Below are positions 36,284-44,955 of a stretch of 64,000 nt of DNA, in pieces; within the stretch, counting starts at the first letter, position 1; each line of letters starts with the position of its first letter. Source of the stretch: Gammaproteobacteria bacterium (GTDB lineage Bacteria > Pseudomonadota > Gammaproteobacteria > Nitrococcales > Nitrococcaceae); the NCBI GenBank assembly GCA_030433275.1, contig JAUILK010000001.1:1-64000 (forward strand), in the 5' to 3' direction. Made by a program: the position numbers and the translations under genes. A model generated the notes under the pieces. It was given only the letters and a program-made list of their open reading frames with translations. It made no database searches and was not told where the DNA came from.

Positions 36284-37698
36284 TGCCCTGCGCCTCGCCC
36301 GAGGTGAACGAGCCCAATCTTGATCGCACCACCAGCCATATGCTTGTCCATATGCCCTTCACTCGTTTGCGTGCCCCAGCTAACCAGAGCAGCCTCATCG
36401 AGTGTAGTAATATCCGGAGCTGTACCTGGCCAGCTTGCCGAAAACGTCACCTCGCCGCGCGGCGAGATCCGCGCGATCTGGATTCGGTCCTCATCGCCCC
36501 GGCGATCCTCGAAAGCCACCCAGGCATTGTCGTCGCTATCCAGAGCGAGTTTGACATCCCCATAAGGGACCCACTCATCGTTGAGCAGGGTGATGGGCTT
36601 CGAGAAGGTCTGCCCCTGATCATCCGAGCGCGCATAGAACACTCCGGGATGGGATTCGGTACCCGTATACCAAGCGGCATGCAACCGTCCATGCGCATCG
36701 ACCGCGAGCCCTGAGCTGACGTCCGGACAGCCGCTGATCTTGAAACGATCGTTGTGGATCTTGGCGGCCTTGGACCAACTCATACCTTCATCGCGCGAGG
36801 TGGAGATGAAAAGATCGCGAACCTCGTCCATAGAGCCCTTGAGCTCTTTCCACGCCCCGCGGGTAGTCGCGTACAACGGACCGTCTGCGCCTTGGGCCAT
36901 CTGGGTCCCGCAGCAGGCGCAGGTCGGTTTAGACACGAGCCGGCTCGCCTCGAAGCTCTTGCCGCCATCCCGCGAGCGGGCCACGCGCAGCTGAGTGGGC
37001 GGCGTTTGCCGCCATGGCGGAGCCTCTTGGTGCTCGAGAAAGTACCCAAGCTGCTCCCGAAAATCGAGAAAAGAGACATAGAGCGCCCCTTGCGGCGCGA
37101 TGAACAGATTGAGCATTCCAACCGAGTTCGGCACCCCCTCGAGTGCCTCACTCGCCACATCCACGGGGGCCGCAAAGCGGCGCCCACCATCGTGCGATAC
37201 GGCGAGCCGGAAGACGTTGCGACCGTAAGGCCAACCACCGGGTTTGTAGCCCACGTCACGATGCTGGTAAAGCACGTACACCTCACCCTTGGGACCTATT
37301 GCGACGCGGGTCGGGCTCACGGTATGAGATACCACATGATCCTGCGGCGTATTGACCACCACCGGAGCACTGAATCGGTGCCCACCGTCATCCGAACGCG
37401 CCAGCAGCGCTTGCACCTCGGGGTCGTCTCCCCGCTCACCCTCCTTTGCCTCGGGATCCGTCCCCGGCGTTTCCTGCGCCCATGCCAAGTACACCGTGCC
37501 TGAGCGCCGGTCAACGGCCACCGTGGGGTTGCGGGCATCGGTTCGCGTGAGCGTAACCGGTTCGGACAACTCCAGCGCAGCCACCCCAGGATGCGCAGCC
37601 GGCGCCACCTCGACCACGGCGAGAGCGCCGACAAGCCCCAGCCCCGCAAGCAGGAGAATGTGCCGTGTCCAGGTGAGTGAAGACAAGCTTTGCGGCAC
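36280..37698 (-). CDS. Exported Asp-box (sialidase-like) beta-propeller protein with CxCC motif
   Basis: A 472-residue protein with an N-terminal signal/anchor (about 12-34). It has five Asp-box repeats: SDDGGHRF (102), SHDGGRRF (168), SRDGGKSF (242), SRDEGMSW (301) and SDDQGQTF (358). This is the sialidase/BNR propeller fold. The catalytic Arg triad and Tyr-Glu pair of sialidases are not evident, so enzyme activity is doubtful. A CACC motif at 260-263 and a Cys at 324 could bind metal or form disulfides. It is the promoter-proximal gene of a two-gene operon with the TlpA thioredoxin. A palindromic operator lies 109 bases upstream. Confidence 0.75.
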   Translation of the reverse strand: MPQSLSSLTWTRHILLLAGLGLVGALAVVEVAPAAHPGVAALELSEPVTLTRTDARNPTVAVDRRSGTVYLAWAQETPGTDPEAKEGERGDDPEVQALLARSDDGGHRFSAPVVVNTPQDHVVSHTVSPTRVAIGPKGEVYVLYQHRDVGYKPGGWPYGRNVFRLAVSHDGGRRFAAPVDVASEALEGVPNSVGMLNLFIAPQGALYVSFLDFREQLGYFLEHQEAPPWRQTPPTQLRVARSRDGGKSFEASRLVSKPTCACCGTQMAQGADGPLYATTRGAWKELKGSMDEVRDLFISTSRDEGMSWSKAAKIHNDRFKISGCPDVSSGLAVDAHGRLHAAWYTGTESHPGVFYARSDDQGQTFSKPITLLNDEWVPYGDVKLALDSDDNAWVAFEDRRGDEDRIQIARISPRGEVTFSASWPGTAPDITTLDEAALVSWGTQTSEGHMDKHMAGGAIKIGLVHLGRGAGQ

Positions 37699-37806
37699 CG
37701 CAGTCGCCCTCCTTCGGCCTATGGTGCAATGGCGCCACCCCAGGCGGAGCGCGGCCAGCCGTGCTGATCAAACCGAAGTATTATAAGGAGTCGACCTTCG
37801 CAGACA

Positions 37807-37824
37807 ATGCGACAAAATGTCGCA
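37807..37824. promoter_or_regulatory. Palindromic operator, site 1
   Basis: The sequence ATGCGACAAAATGTCGCA is a palindrome of half-sites TGCGACA and TGTCGCA around a 3-base centre. It lies upstream of the minus-strand propeller-TlpA operon and has the same half-sites as sites 2 and 3 in front of the TonB receptor. It is not a Fur box. The cognate regulator is not seen in the window. Confidence 0.7.
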
Positions 37825-38070
37825 CCCGGCTTTTGCCGCATGCTCCTCACTACAGCCCTCGTCGCCGACTCGCCCCCAAGTCGCGACCAGGAAAGCGAGT
37901 GCAGCTCCCATCACCCTGAAAACGAGTTCGCCAACCCGTGTTCCAGCGCTTCCCATAAAAAGGGGACACAAAAAAATTGGCACAAATTAGCTAGATAACA
38001 ACTCAGGTTAATCAATAACAGAAAATAACATAAAAATCGCTGAAGATAATTCATCGTTTCATACGAATAA

Positions 38071-38088
38071 ATGCGACATATTGTCGCA
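38071..38088. promoter_or_regulatory. Palindromic operator, site 2
   Basis: ATGCGACATATTGTCGCA, a perfect palindrome of the same half-sites as site 1. Its centre is 24 bp from that of site 3, so two dimers could bind on nearly the same face of the helix. Confidence 0.75.
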
Positions 38089-38095
38089 CCCATAC

Positions 38096-38113
38096 TGCGA
38101 CAATATGTCGCAT
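38096..38113. promoter_or_regulatory. Palindromic operator, site 3
   Basis: TGCGACAATATGTCGCAT, the reverse complement of site 2. It is followed at fixed distance by a segment that is also conserved behind site 4 at 41375, including a TATCGT/TATCAT element that may be the promoter -10 box. Confidence 0.75.
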
Positions 38114-38206
38114 TCCAATCCGTTGAACTCCGCCTTATCGTTACGAGCGTTTCGCCTCATGGATAAGTGAACGTCAAAACGTTCATCAACCTACTGCAGC
38201 CTATTT

Positions 38207-38242
38207 GGACACCGATCTTGCCGGATCGGTGTCCGATTTTTT
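38207..38242 (+). terminator. Intrinsic terminator in the receptor leader (possible attenuator)
   Basis: A perfect 11-bp stem GGACACCGATC/GATCGGTGTCC with a 6-base loop is followed by GA and T6. It lies between the operators and the receptor start codon, so it must be bypassed for expression. A smaller hairpin TGAACGT/ACGTTCA at 38168-38185 lies just before it. The same terminator is conserved at 41486-41521. Confidence 0.8.
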
Positions 38243-38287
38243 GCGCTCTCCTCGCAACCAAAAGACCAACATAAGGAGACTCAAGAA

Positions 38288-40417
38288 ATGCGCATGCGCC
38301 CCCGCACGGCCGTTGTCGGCCTGCTCGTGGCACTGAGCACGGCCCAAGCCGACGAGCAGCACGCCGGTGCGCCTGCCGGGTCAGCCGAGCAAGATCCGGC
38401 CAGTCAGCTGCCGGCCTTGACCGTATCCGCCAGCCCCGTCTCCGGCTACAGCGTCCCCGACGCCTCCACCGCCACCAAAACCGACACCCCGATCCTGGAA
38501 ACGCCGGTGTCGGTGCAGGTCATTCCGCAGCAAGTGCTGCAGGACACGCAAGCCCGTTCGCTGCCCGACGCCGTCAACGGCAAAGTCAGCGGCGTGCTCG
38601 GGCGCACGGGCGGCGGGTTTCTGTACGACAATTTCGTGATCCGCGGTTTCAGCGACACGAGCGGTTTCGGAACGGCTTACCGCAACGGCCTGATAAACCG
38701 CCAGGACATCTACGATGTCTCCAACATCGAGCGCATCGAAATCCTCAAAGGGCCGGCCTCGGTGCTGTATGGACGCATCGAGCCCGGCGGCATGGTCAAC
38801 TACGTCACCAAAAGACCGCTGGACGAACCCTATTACGCCATCCAGCAACAAATCGGCAATTACCATCAGCAACGCACTTCGCTCGACCTGACCAGCCCGG
38901 TGGACGACGATCACACGCTGCTTTATCGACTCAACGCCGCCTATCAGAACAATGAATCGTTTCGGGATTTCGTCGCCAGCGAGCGGACCTTCATCGCGCC
39001 CGTGGTGACGTGGCGCCCCAACGCGCACTTCGAAGCCAACGTGGAACTCGAATACAAGCGAGATCGCTTCCAGGCCGACATGGGCATCCCGGCCGTGGGC
39101 GAGCGCCCCGCGCCGATCCCGACCAAGCGCAGCCTGACAGACGGTCCAGGGCGCCAGTTTTTGGAGGAACTTCTGATCGCCTACGACTGGACATGGCGTT
39201 TGAATGAGAACTGGAAGGTCACGCAGCGCTTTCACTGGCGGGATTGGACGTTGGACCACCGCCAGACGCTCCCGCGCAGGCTGGCGGTGGATAATCGGAC
39301 ATTGGATCGATGGCAGCATAATGCTTCCCAAAAGGTAGAAACCCAGGTCGCCAGTCTCGACATCAACGGCCACTTCGAGCTCCTCGGCACCCGCCACAAT
39401 CTTCTCATCGGCGTCGACGACTTTCGAAGTGAAACGCGTTCCCCGTCGAATTTCAGCCCCGCGCCATCGATCGACATTTACAACCCAATCTATGGCCAAA
39501 TCGATTTCGACGCTCTGTCCGACAACGGCTACTTCTACCGCAAGCAGAGATGGAACGGCATCTACATTCAGGATCAGATCACGCTGGGCGGGAGGCTGCA
39601 TCTGCTTCTCGGCGGGCGCTACGATTGGACGAAATCAGGCCAGAATTTTTCGCCGACTTCGGTGGGCGACGCGAAATCAAACCGGGATGATCTGACCAAC
39701 AATCAGTTCAGCCCACGCGCCGGCCTGCTATACGAGCTCACTGACGCGCTGTCGACCTATGCGAGCTACAGCAAATCATTCGGCATCAACAACGGTCTCG
39801 CCGCCGATGGCAGCACGTTCGACCCCGAGCAGGCCGAACAGTACGAAATCGGCTTCAAAGGAGGCTGGTTCGACCAGCGCCTGACCGGCTCGCTCGCACT
39901 GTTCGAGCTGACGCGGGACAATCTGCGCACGGCCGACCTCTCCAACCCAGGCTTTCAAGTTTTGACGGGGAAGGCAAAAAGTACAGGGCTCGAGTTCGAT
40001 CTGGCCGGCCAGCTTACCGACCATCTCAAGCTGCTCGCAACCTACGCCTACACCAACGTGCGCTACACCCGCAACAATGACGGCTTGGAAGGCAACCGGT
40101 TCGAAAACGCGCCCCGGCATCAAGGCAGCCTATGGACCAACTATCAACTCAACGCCGAGCTCAACGGAGCCTTGGGGGTCATCGCGGTGGGTAAGCGCAA
40201 GGGCGACCGGGTCAACTCGTTTCAACTGCCGGGCTACGGTCGGGTCGATGCGATGCTCTCCTATGCCCCACGCCTTGGCCCAAGCCGCATGAGACTGCAG
40301 CTCAACATCTACAACCTGCTGGATAAGAAATACTACGCCAATTCGGGCGGCAGCCGCTGGAATATAATGCCCGGCGCGCCGCGCAGCATACTGGGATCCG
40401 TTCGATTCGAGTTCTAA
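38288..40417 (+). CDS. TonB-dependent siderophore/metallophore receptor
   Basis: A 709-residue outer-membrane receptor. The signal peptide is 1-20 (AQA). The plug domain follows (ETPVSVQVIPQQVLQDTQAR, then IERIEILKGPASVLYGRIEPGG). The 22-strand barrel ends in the OMP-type sequence GSVRFEF. The plug pattern GPASVLYGRIEPGGMVNYV is typical of the siderophore receptor subfamily. No N-terminal STN signalling domain is present, in contrast to the decayed paralogue at 41566. AAGGAG precedes the ATG. Upstream are two palindromic operators and a leader terminator, suggesting regulated expression by a non-Fur factor. The ligand is unknown. Confidence 0.92.
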   Translation: MRMRPRTAVVGLLVALSTAQADEQHAGAPAGSAEQDPASQLPALTVSASPVSGYSVPDASTATKTDTPILETPVSVQVIPQQVLQDTQARSLPDAVNGKVSGVLGRTGGGFLYDNFVIRGFSDTSGFGTAYRNGLINRQDIYDVSNIERIEILKGPASVLYGRIEPGGMVNYVTKRPLDEPYYAIQQQIGNYHQQRTSLDLTSPVDDDHTLLYRLNAAYQNNESFRDFVASERTFIAPVVTWRPNAHFEANVELEYKRDRFQADMGIPAVGERPAPIPTKRSLTDGPGRQFLEELLIAYDWTWRLNENWKVTQRFHWRDWTLDHRQTLPRRLAVDNRTLDRWQHNASQKVETQVASLDINGHFELLGTRHNLLIGVDDFRSETRSPSNFSPAPSIDIYNPIYGQIDFDALSDNGYFYRKQRWNGIYIQDQITLGGRLHLLLGGRYDWTKSGQNFSPTSVGDAKSNRDDLTNNQFSPRAGLLYELTDALSTYASYSKSFGINNGLAADGSTFDPEQAEQYEIGFKGGWFDQRLTGSLALFELTRDNLRTADLSNPGFQVLTGKAKSTGLEFDLAGQLTDHLKLLATYAYTNVRYTRNNDGLEGNRFENAPRHQGSLWTNYQLNAELNGALGVIAVGKRKGDRVNSFQLPGYGRVDAMLSYAPRLGPSRMRLQLNIYNLLDKKYYANSGGSRWNIMPGAPRSILGSVRFEF

Positions 40418-40706
40418 GGCCTCCGGTGCTCGCCACCGCAAGCGATGGGAGCCGATTCGATAGTGGGGATTCGCTTTTCTGAAAAGGTCGACCGCGCAAT
40501 CGAGGTACTTTTTGCGAATCCGAAACGAGCAACGATTGACCACCCACCCAGGTTACGTCGTTGTGCGATGCTTTTAACACTCTATACTTGTGCTTGGTGC
40601 CTCAACATGGGCACCCATACACTGTTTATCGTTGGTATATCCCATGACAACAGAAAGCTAGGATACCGGCAGTCAAGGTCATTCCTACCCTATAAGGAGA
40701 GATACA

Positions 40707-41123
40707 ATGAAACATAAAGTTGGCTCAATACTGGCAGCGCTGGTTTTTGCCGCTTGCGCTTCAGCTTATGCCGCAGAAGATCACTCTGGCCAGGACATGA
40801 CGATGCATCACATGCACATGATGATCAATCATGCTGTCGAAATGGCTGCAGAAGGATCCAATCTCATAATGCTCGGCCAAATGGGAATGACCGAGGATGT
40901 TGACAAATTGAGCATTAGCCACGGCGAAATGATGATTAAAAATGCTCAATCACTGATGGAAAAAATCGTGAAAGGGAAGCCGATGCAATCGCTGCATAAA
41001 GAAGGTGCAACGCCGAAGACATCAGAAGAAATGGCGGATACCCATGACCTTGCCAAATCCGCCATGTCTTATATCGATATGCTATCCCGCATGTCACAAG
41101 CACCTGACACAAACACCCAGTGA
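40707..41123 (+). CDS. Met/His-rich periplasmic protein
   Basis: A 138-residue exported protein with a signal peptide of about 22 residues (cleaved after AYA). The mature N-terminus has a striking metal-ligand cluster, DMTMHHMHMMINH (30-42), and further Met and His residues follow in an otherwise helical protein. Such Met/His clusters bind Cu(I)/Cu(II) in periplasmic copper proteins, so a copper chaperone or sponge is my inference. It is 289 bases downstream of the receptor gene in the same direction, with AAGGAG before the ATG. No named family is recognised. Confidence 0.7.
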   Translation: MKHKVGSILAALVFAACASAYAAEDHSGQDMTMHHMHMMINHAVEMAAEGSNLIMLGQMGMTEDVDKLSISHGEMMIKNAQSLMEKIVKGKPMQSLHKEGATPKTSEEMADTHDLAKSAMSYIDMLSRMSQAPDTNTQ

Positions 41124-41142
41124 GCTGAAAGGGTCTAAAAAA

Positions 41143-41198
41143 ATCGACCCGATGGCGGGTTTCAAATCACCAAACTCACCCCCTACCGTCGGGTCGAT
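41143..41198. repeat. Inverted repeat ATCGACCCGA / TCGGGTCGAT
   Basis: A perfect 10-bp inverted repeat, extendable to about 16 bp with two mismatches, separated by 36 bases, just after the Met/His-rich gene. No T-run follows. It could form a weak hairpin or mark a former element. Confidence 0.4.
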
Positions 41199-41374
41199 CT
41201 TCACAGGAGCAAGTTCTGTTACCGTCGCCCCATAATATAATCGCATCCGCACCCATCGCGCCAACTGCAACATCGGCAAATTCTTTAAGCACCAAATAAT
41301 TTTGACAGTCAAATAATTACCCAGCCTAGATTAAGCGACTCTTTTGAAAAAAATGACTGCCATCCATTAGTAAG

Positions 41375-41392
41375 TGCGACAATATGCCGCAT
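41375..41392. promoter_or_regulatory. Palindromic operator, site 4
   Basis: TGCGACAATATGCCGCAT matches site 3 with one changed base. The following 60 bases also align well with those after site 3, so this is a duplicate of the receptor promoter region. Confidence 0.65.
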
Positions 41393-41485
41393 TTCAATCT
41401 GCCAAATCCTGCCTTATCATTACGATCGCTTCGCACCATGGATAGGCTGCGCTGATAGGTTCTCCACACGACTGCAACCTTATCT

Positions 41486-41521
41486 GGGCACCGATCTTGC
41501 GGGATCGGTGCTCAACTTTTT
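41486..41521 (+). terminator. Conserved leader terminator, second copy
   Basis: The stem GGGCACCGATC/GATCGGTGCTC (one wobble pair) with a 6-base loop is followed by AAC and a T-run. It corresponds in position and sequence to the terminator at 38207-38242 and stands in front of the truncated receptor gene. Confidence 0.7.
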
Positions 41522-41565
41522 ATGCGCTTCTCGCAACCCAAAAAAATTCAGAGAAAATTCGGGAG

Positions 41566-41814
41566 ATGCGGCAACGCCCCCTCCTCGCAATCGCCGTCGG
41601 TTTGCTATTGATACTGAACACCGCTCGGGCCGGGGAACGACGCTTCCAGCGCGACCTCGAAACACAAGATCTCACCGCCGCTCTAAAAGCGGTTGCCAGC
41701 AAGGTCAACGTCAAACTCCGCTATACCGATGACCAGGACCGTCCGAGCTTCAATCCCGGAGCGGCTCCTAACCGATTAAACAGAAAATTTGACACCTCCG
41801 ACCATTCTTGTTGA
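41566..41814 (+). pseudogene. Truncated STN-domain TonB receptor
   Basis: The start ATG at 41566 opens a signal peptide (LLAIAVGLLLILNTARA) followed by an STN-like segment (LETQDLTAALKAVASKVNVK). After about 55 residues the homology stops and the frame ends at 41812-41814. STN domains head TonB receptors that signal to FecR/sigma systems. The plug and barrel are gone, so this is a relic. Its leader is a duplicate of that of the intact receptor. Confidence 0.65.
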
Positions 41815-41892
41815 GACTGCACTCGCCATCGGATGACCCTGCCTGCAGGGCCAACTGCACGATAGTGCGCCATTTGGAAAAGGATAGCGATC

Positions 41893-43434
41893 ATGGCACC
41901 TGTTGATCCATTGCAACACACCGGCCGTTTCGCAGGAGGCGTTCGCGGAGACTTGCGCCGCCGAGTCCTGCCTTGGTATGGCGACGATTTCCGTCAAGGG
42001 CTGCATCCGAAGGCCCTCGCCTCCGTGCTTTTCCTCTTTTTTGCCTGCCTCGCGAACGCGGTGGCCTTCGGTGGCCTTACTGAAGTCGTTACCGATGGGG
42101 CCATCGGCACTGTCGAGATGATCGTGGTCACCGCCGCCGGCGGTGTCATCTTCGCGCTCTTTTCGGGACAGCCCCTGACCATCCTCGGCGGGACCGGGCC
42201 GATCGTTATCTTTACCGGACTCCTCTATACCGCCTGCGAGCGCTACGGTATCCCTTTCCTGACTACTTACGCATGGACGGGTGTTTGGTCGGGCATCTTC
42301 CTCATCATTCTCGCGCTTACCGATGCCTCAGCCATGATGCGTCTGTTCACCCGTTTCACCGACGAGATCTTCGCCACGCTCATCGCAGTCATTTTTATCG
42401 TCGAGGCGGCGCAGAAGGCCATCTTTCCAGTTTTCATCCACGACAGCGATCCCACCCTCGAACTCGCGAGTCTCGTCGTCGCCCTCATGACCTACGCTTT
42501 GGCGCGCGGAATGAAGCAGTTCACACAGACGCCCTATCTGCGGCGGACGATTCGCACCCTTATCTCGGATTTTGGCCCCGCACTGGCCATCGTCATCGCA
42601 ACGGCTTTCTCCTTTCTGTACGTCGACGTCCCTTTCGCGCGACCCCAAGTGCCCGAAACGTTCGCGACCACTACCGGCCGACCCTGGCTCGTGGATCTGA
42701 TGAGCGTTCCTACCTGGGCGATCTTCGCGACCATCATCCCGGCGCTCATGGCAACGATTCTGCTGTTTCTCGATCAGAACATCACCACACGCCTGGTCAA
42801 TGCTCCCAGCTACCAGCTGAAAAAAGGCGGCGGCTTCCACCTCGACCTGCTCGTGCTCGGCTTCATCGTCGTAGGCGCTTCCGTTTTCGCGCTCCCGTGG
42901 ATCGTCGCCGCCACGGTGCACGCGCTCAACCACGTCAAAAGCCTGGCCGAAACGGAAATCGTCGAGGTCGACGGCCAACGGCGCGAGCGAATCGTCGGCG
43001 TGCGTGAGAACCGTCTCTCCGCCCTGACCATCCATATCCTCATCGGCGTATCGCTCCTTCTGCTGCCGCTATTCAAGCTCATCCCCATGGCCGTTCTGTT
43101 CGGTCTCTTCCTCTATATGGGGTTCGTCACCCTGGCGGGGAACCAGTTCTTCGATCGCGTCACGCTCTGGTTCACCGATCGGAATCTCTACCCGAATACG
43201 CACTATGTTCGCAACGTCCCACGCAGGATCATCCATTACTTCACGGCCATCCAGGTAGCGTGCTTTGCGGCACTCTGGATCTTGAAATCGAGCCCCGTCG
43301 GCATCCTCTTCCCGGTGCTGATCGCCTTGCTCGCACCGCTGCGCCTGTTGCTGGACCGCTTCTTCAAGCGCGAACATCTCCAGGCCCTTGACGCCGACGA
43401 GGATATGGATGAAACCGAGGTCGCCGTCCACTGA
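41893..43434 (+). CDS. SLC4-like bicarbonate/anion transporter
   Basis: A 513-residue membrane protein of the HCO3 transporter (anion exchanger, SLC4) family, rare but known in bacteria. It carries ALFSGQPLTILGGTGPIVIF and, in the second half, LDQNITTRLVNAPSYQLKKGGGFHLDL in pieces typical of this family. About 12 to 14 hydrophobic segments fit the 7+7 inverted-repeat fold. The C-terminal tail is acidic (DADEDMDETE). It may import bicarbonate or exchange anions; the ion and coupling are not deducible. AAAGGA precedes the ATG. It could supply bicarbonate that the nearby carbonic anhydrase interconverts. Confidence 0.9.
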   Translation: MAPVDPLQHTGRFAGGVRGDLRRRVLPWYGDDFRQGLHPKALASVLFLFFACLANAVAFGGLTEVVTDGAIGTVEMIVVTAAGGVIFALFSGQPLTILGGTGPIVIFTGLLYTACERYGIPFLTTYAWTGVWSGIFLIILALTDASAMMRLFTRFTDEIFATLIAVIFIVEAAQKAIFPVFIHDSDPTLELASLVVALMTYALARGMKQFTQTPYLRRTIRTLISDFGPALAIVIATAFSFLYVDVPFARPQVPETFATTTGRPWLVDLMSVPTWAIFATIIPALMATILLFLDQNITTRLVNAPSYQLKKGGGFHLDLLVLGFIVVGASVFALPWIVAATVHALNHVKSLAETEIVEVDGQRRERIVGVRENRLSALTIHILIGVSLLLLPLFKLIPMAVLFGLFLYMGFVTLAGNQFFDRVTLWFTDRNLYPNTHYVRNVPRRIIHYFTAIQVACFAALWILKSSPVGILFPVLIALLAPLRLLLDRFFKREHLQALDADEDMDETEVAVH

Positions 43435-43507
43435 GCCGGTGATCCACCAAGCGCCTGCATTGCGATGACGCTGCACCTCTAGCGCGCCGCGCCCGGATAT
43501 CGCACGC

Positions 43508-44290
43508 TCAGGCCAGCAAAGACGCCCAACGTTTGTAACGCTGCAGATAGTGCTGGGTATAGCTGCACACCGGCCTCACTTTGAAGCCCTGGGCCTCGAT
43601 GGCCTCGAACGCCCGCTCCAGCAGGCGGGCGCCCAAGCCCTGGCCACGGCGGTCGGCCGGCACCTCAGTGTGCACCAGCTCGAGCACCGGTCCATGCCGG
43701 CGATAAACGAGCTCACCCTCGCCGCCGTCGTGGAACTTCAGCACGAAACGCTGGCCGGCCTCGTCGTGAACCAGAGTATCTTCACGTGCCTCGGGCGGTT
43801 TGCCCGTGCCGTCGAGAGCCGCATCCAAGGTTCGACACGCCAGATCAAGGCGCCAGTGGAAGTCGTTGTAGATCACCCGTCCCTGCCGATCGATGACGAT
43901 CCACCACGGCGTACCGCCTGTGCGGTAAGCGGTCATCGTGGCCGGGCGCGGCTGGGCATCATCCTGGCCGAACGGTAGCGTTAAGCCGTAACGTCGCTGC
44001 ATCACGCGGCGCTGTGCTGCACTGTTGGCATCGTAGCCCTCGAACACAGTCTGGATGACACCGAACTGCACACCGCGATCCGCGTATTCCCTCGTCAACG
44101 TCTGCAGGGTAGGAAAACCGCTGCTGTGGCATCCCGGACACCAGGCCTGGAAACAGTAGACCACCCGCACGGCCTCAGGATGATCGGCTAACCGCCAGGG
44201 CGCGCGCGGCTCACCCCTGCCGTTGATCCAATCGGCGACGGCCAGCTCGGGCGCGGCTTGACCAAGAATTCCATACGGCACGTTAAACAC
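43508..44290 (-). CDS. Thioredoxin-like / GNAT acetyltransferase fusion
   Basis: About 260 residues with two parts. The first, up to about residue 165, is a peroxiredoxin/TlpA-like thioredoxin domain with the redox motif WCPGC and the GTPWWIVIDRQG cis-Pro segment. The second, roughly the last 90 residues, is a short YjdJ-type GNAT acetyltransferase domain (HTEVPADRRGQGLGARLLE). Such a fusion is unusual. The start is uncertain: the best choice is GTG at 44290, because the upstream open frame is unlike the family. It lies 150 bases after msrA on the same strand, suggesting an oxidative-stress role. Confidence 0.78.
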   Translation of the reverse strand: MFNVPYGILGQAAPELAVADWINGRGEPRAPWRLADHPEAVRVVYCFQAWCPGCHSSGFPTLQTLTREYADRGVQFGVIQTVFEGYDANSAAQRRVMQRRYGLTLPFGQDDAQPRPATMTAYRTGGTPWWIVIDRQGRVIYNDFHWRLDLACRTLDAALDGTGKPPEAREDTLVHDEAGQRFVLKFHDGGEGELVYRRHGPVLELVHTEVPADRRGQGLGARLLERAFEAIEAQGFKVRPVCSYTQHYLQRYKRWASLLA

Positions 44291-44439
44291 CTCGTTTATC
44301 CGTTGCCGGTGAGGATGTCCCAGCAGCGATTCAAGATGGTTTCGCGGCCTAACGGCACGCTCACAGGCAGGACTTACGTTGCGCTCGGCACACGGTGACC
44401 TCCCGTGCAGCTCTCGCCTCGCGTGTATCCCTGCCGAGT

Positions 44440-44955
44440 TCAGGCAGCGCCGGCACGGCGCGGCAGTTTCCAGTCCGGTCGCACATAATGGCAAGTGTAG
44501 CCCTGGGGATTGCGCTGCAGATAGTCCTGGTGCTCAGGCTCAGCCTCCCAGAACGGCCCCGCAGGCGCCACCTCGGTCACCACTTTACCCGGCCACAGGC
44601 CGGAAGCATCCACCGCTGCGATCGTCTCCTCGGCGATCCGGCGCTGGGCATCATCGCAGTAGAAAATGGCGGAACGATAGCTCATGCCGCGGTCATTACC
44701 CTGCCGATTCGGCGTGGTCGGATCGTGGATTTGGAAGAAGAACTCGAGTAGCCTGCGGTAACTGATCCGCGACGGGTCGAATACGAGCTCAATCGCTTCC
44801 GCGTGGGTGCCATGATTGCGGTAGGTCGCGTTCTCCACATCGCCGCCGCTATAGCCCACGCGGGTGGACACGATGCCGAGTTGACGACGCAGAAGCTCCT
44901 GCATGCCCCAGAAGCAGCCGCCAGCAAGAATCGCCTTTTCGGTGGAATCAGCCAT
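44440..44955 (-). CDS. msrA: Peptide methionine (S)-sulfoxide reductase
   Basis: MsrA repairs the S-epimer of methionine sulfoxide in proteins. The 171 residues include the catalytic motif GGCFWG near the start and the family segments [20 protein letters not shown] and [13 protein letters not shown]. There is no signal peptide, so it is cytosolic. Its start overlaps the msrB stop codon by one base, so the two are translationally coupled. Confidence 0.96.
   Translation of the reverse strand: MADSTEKAILAGGCFWGMQELLRRQLGIVSTRVGYSGGDVENATYRNHGTHAEAIELVFDPSRISYRRLLEFFFQIHDPTTPNRQGNDRGMSYRSAIFYCDDAQRRIAEETIAAVDASGLWPGKVVTEVAPAGPFWEAEPEHQDYLQRNPQGYTCHYVRPDWKLPRRAGAA

Noticed and set aside
38381-39601. 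Minus-strand frame of 406 codons opposite the TonB receptor
   Set aside because: Antisense shadow caused by GC bias; the receptor is supported along its whole length.
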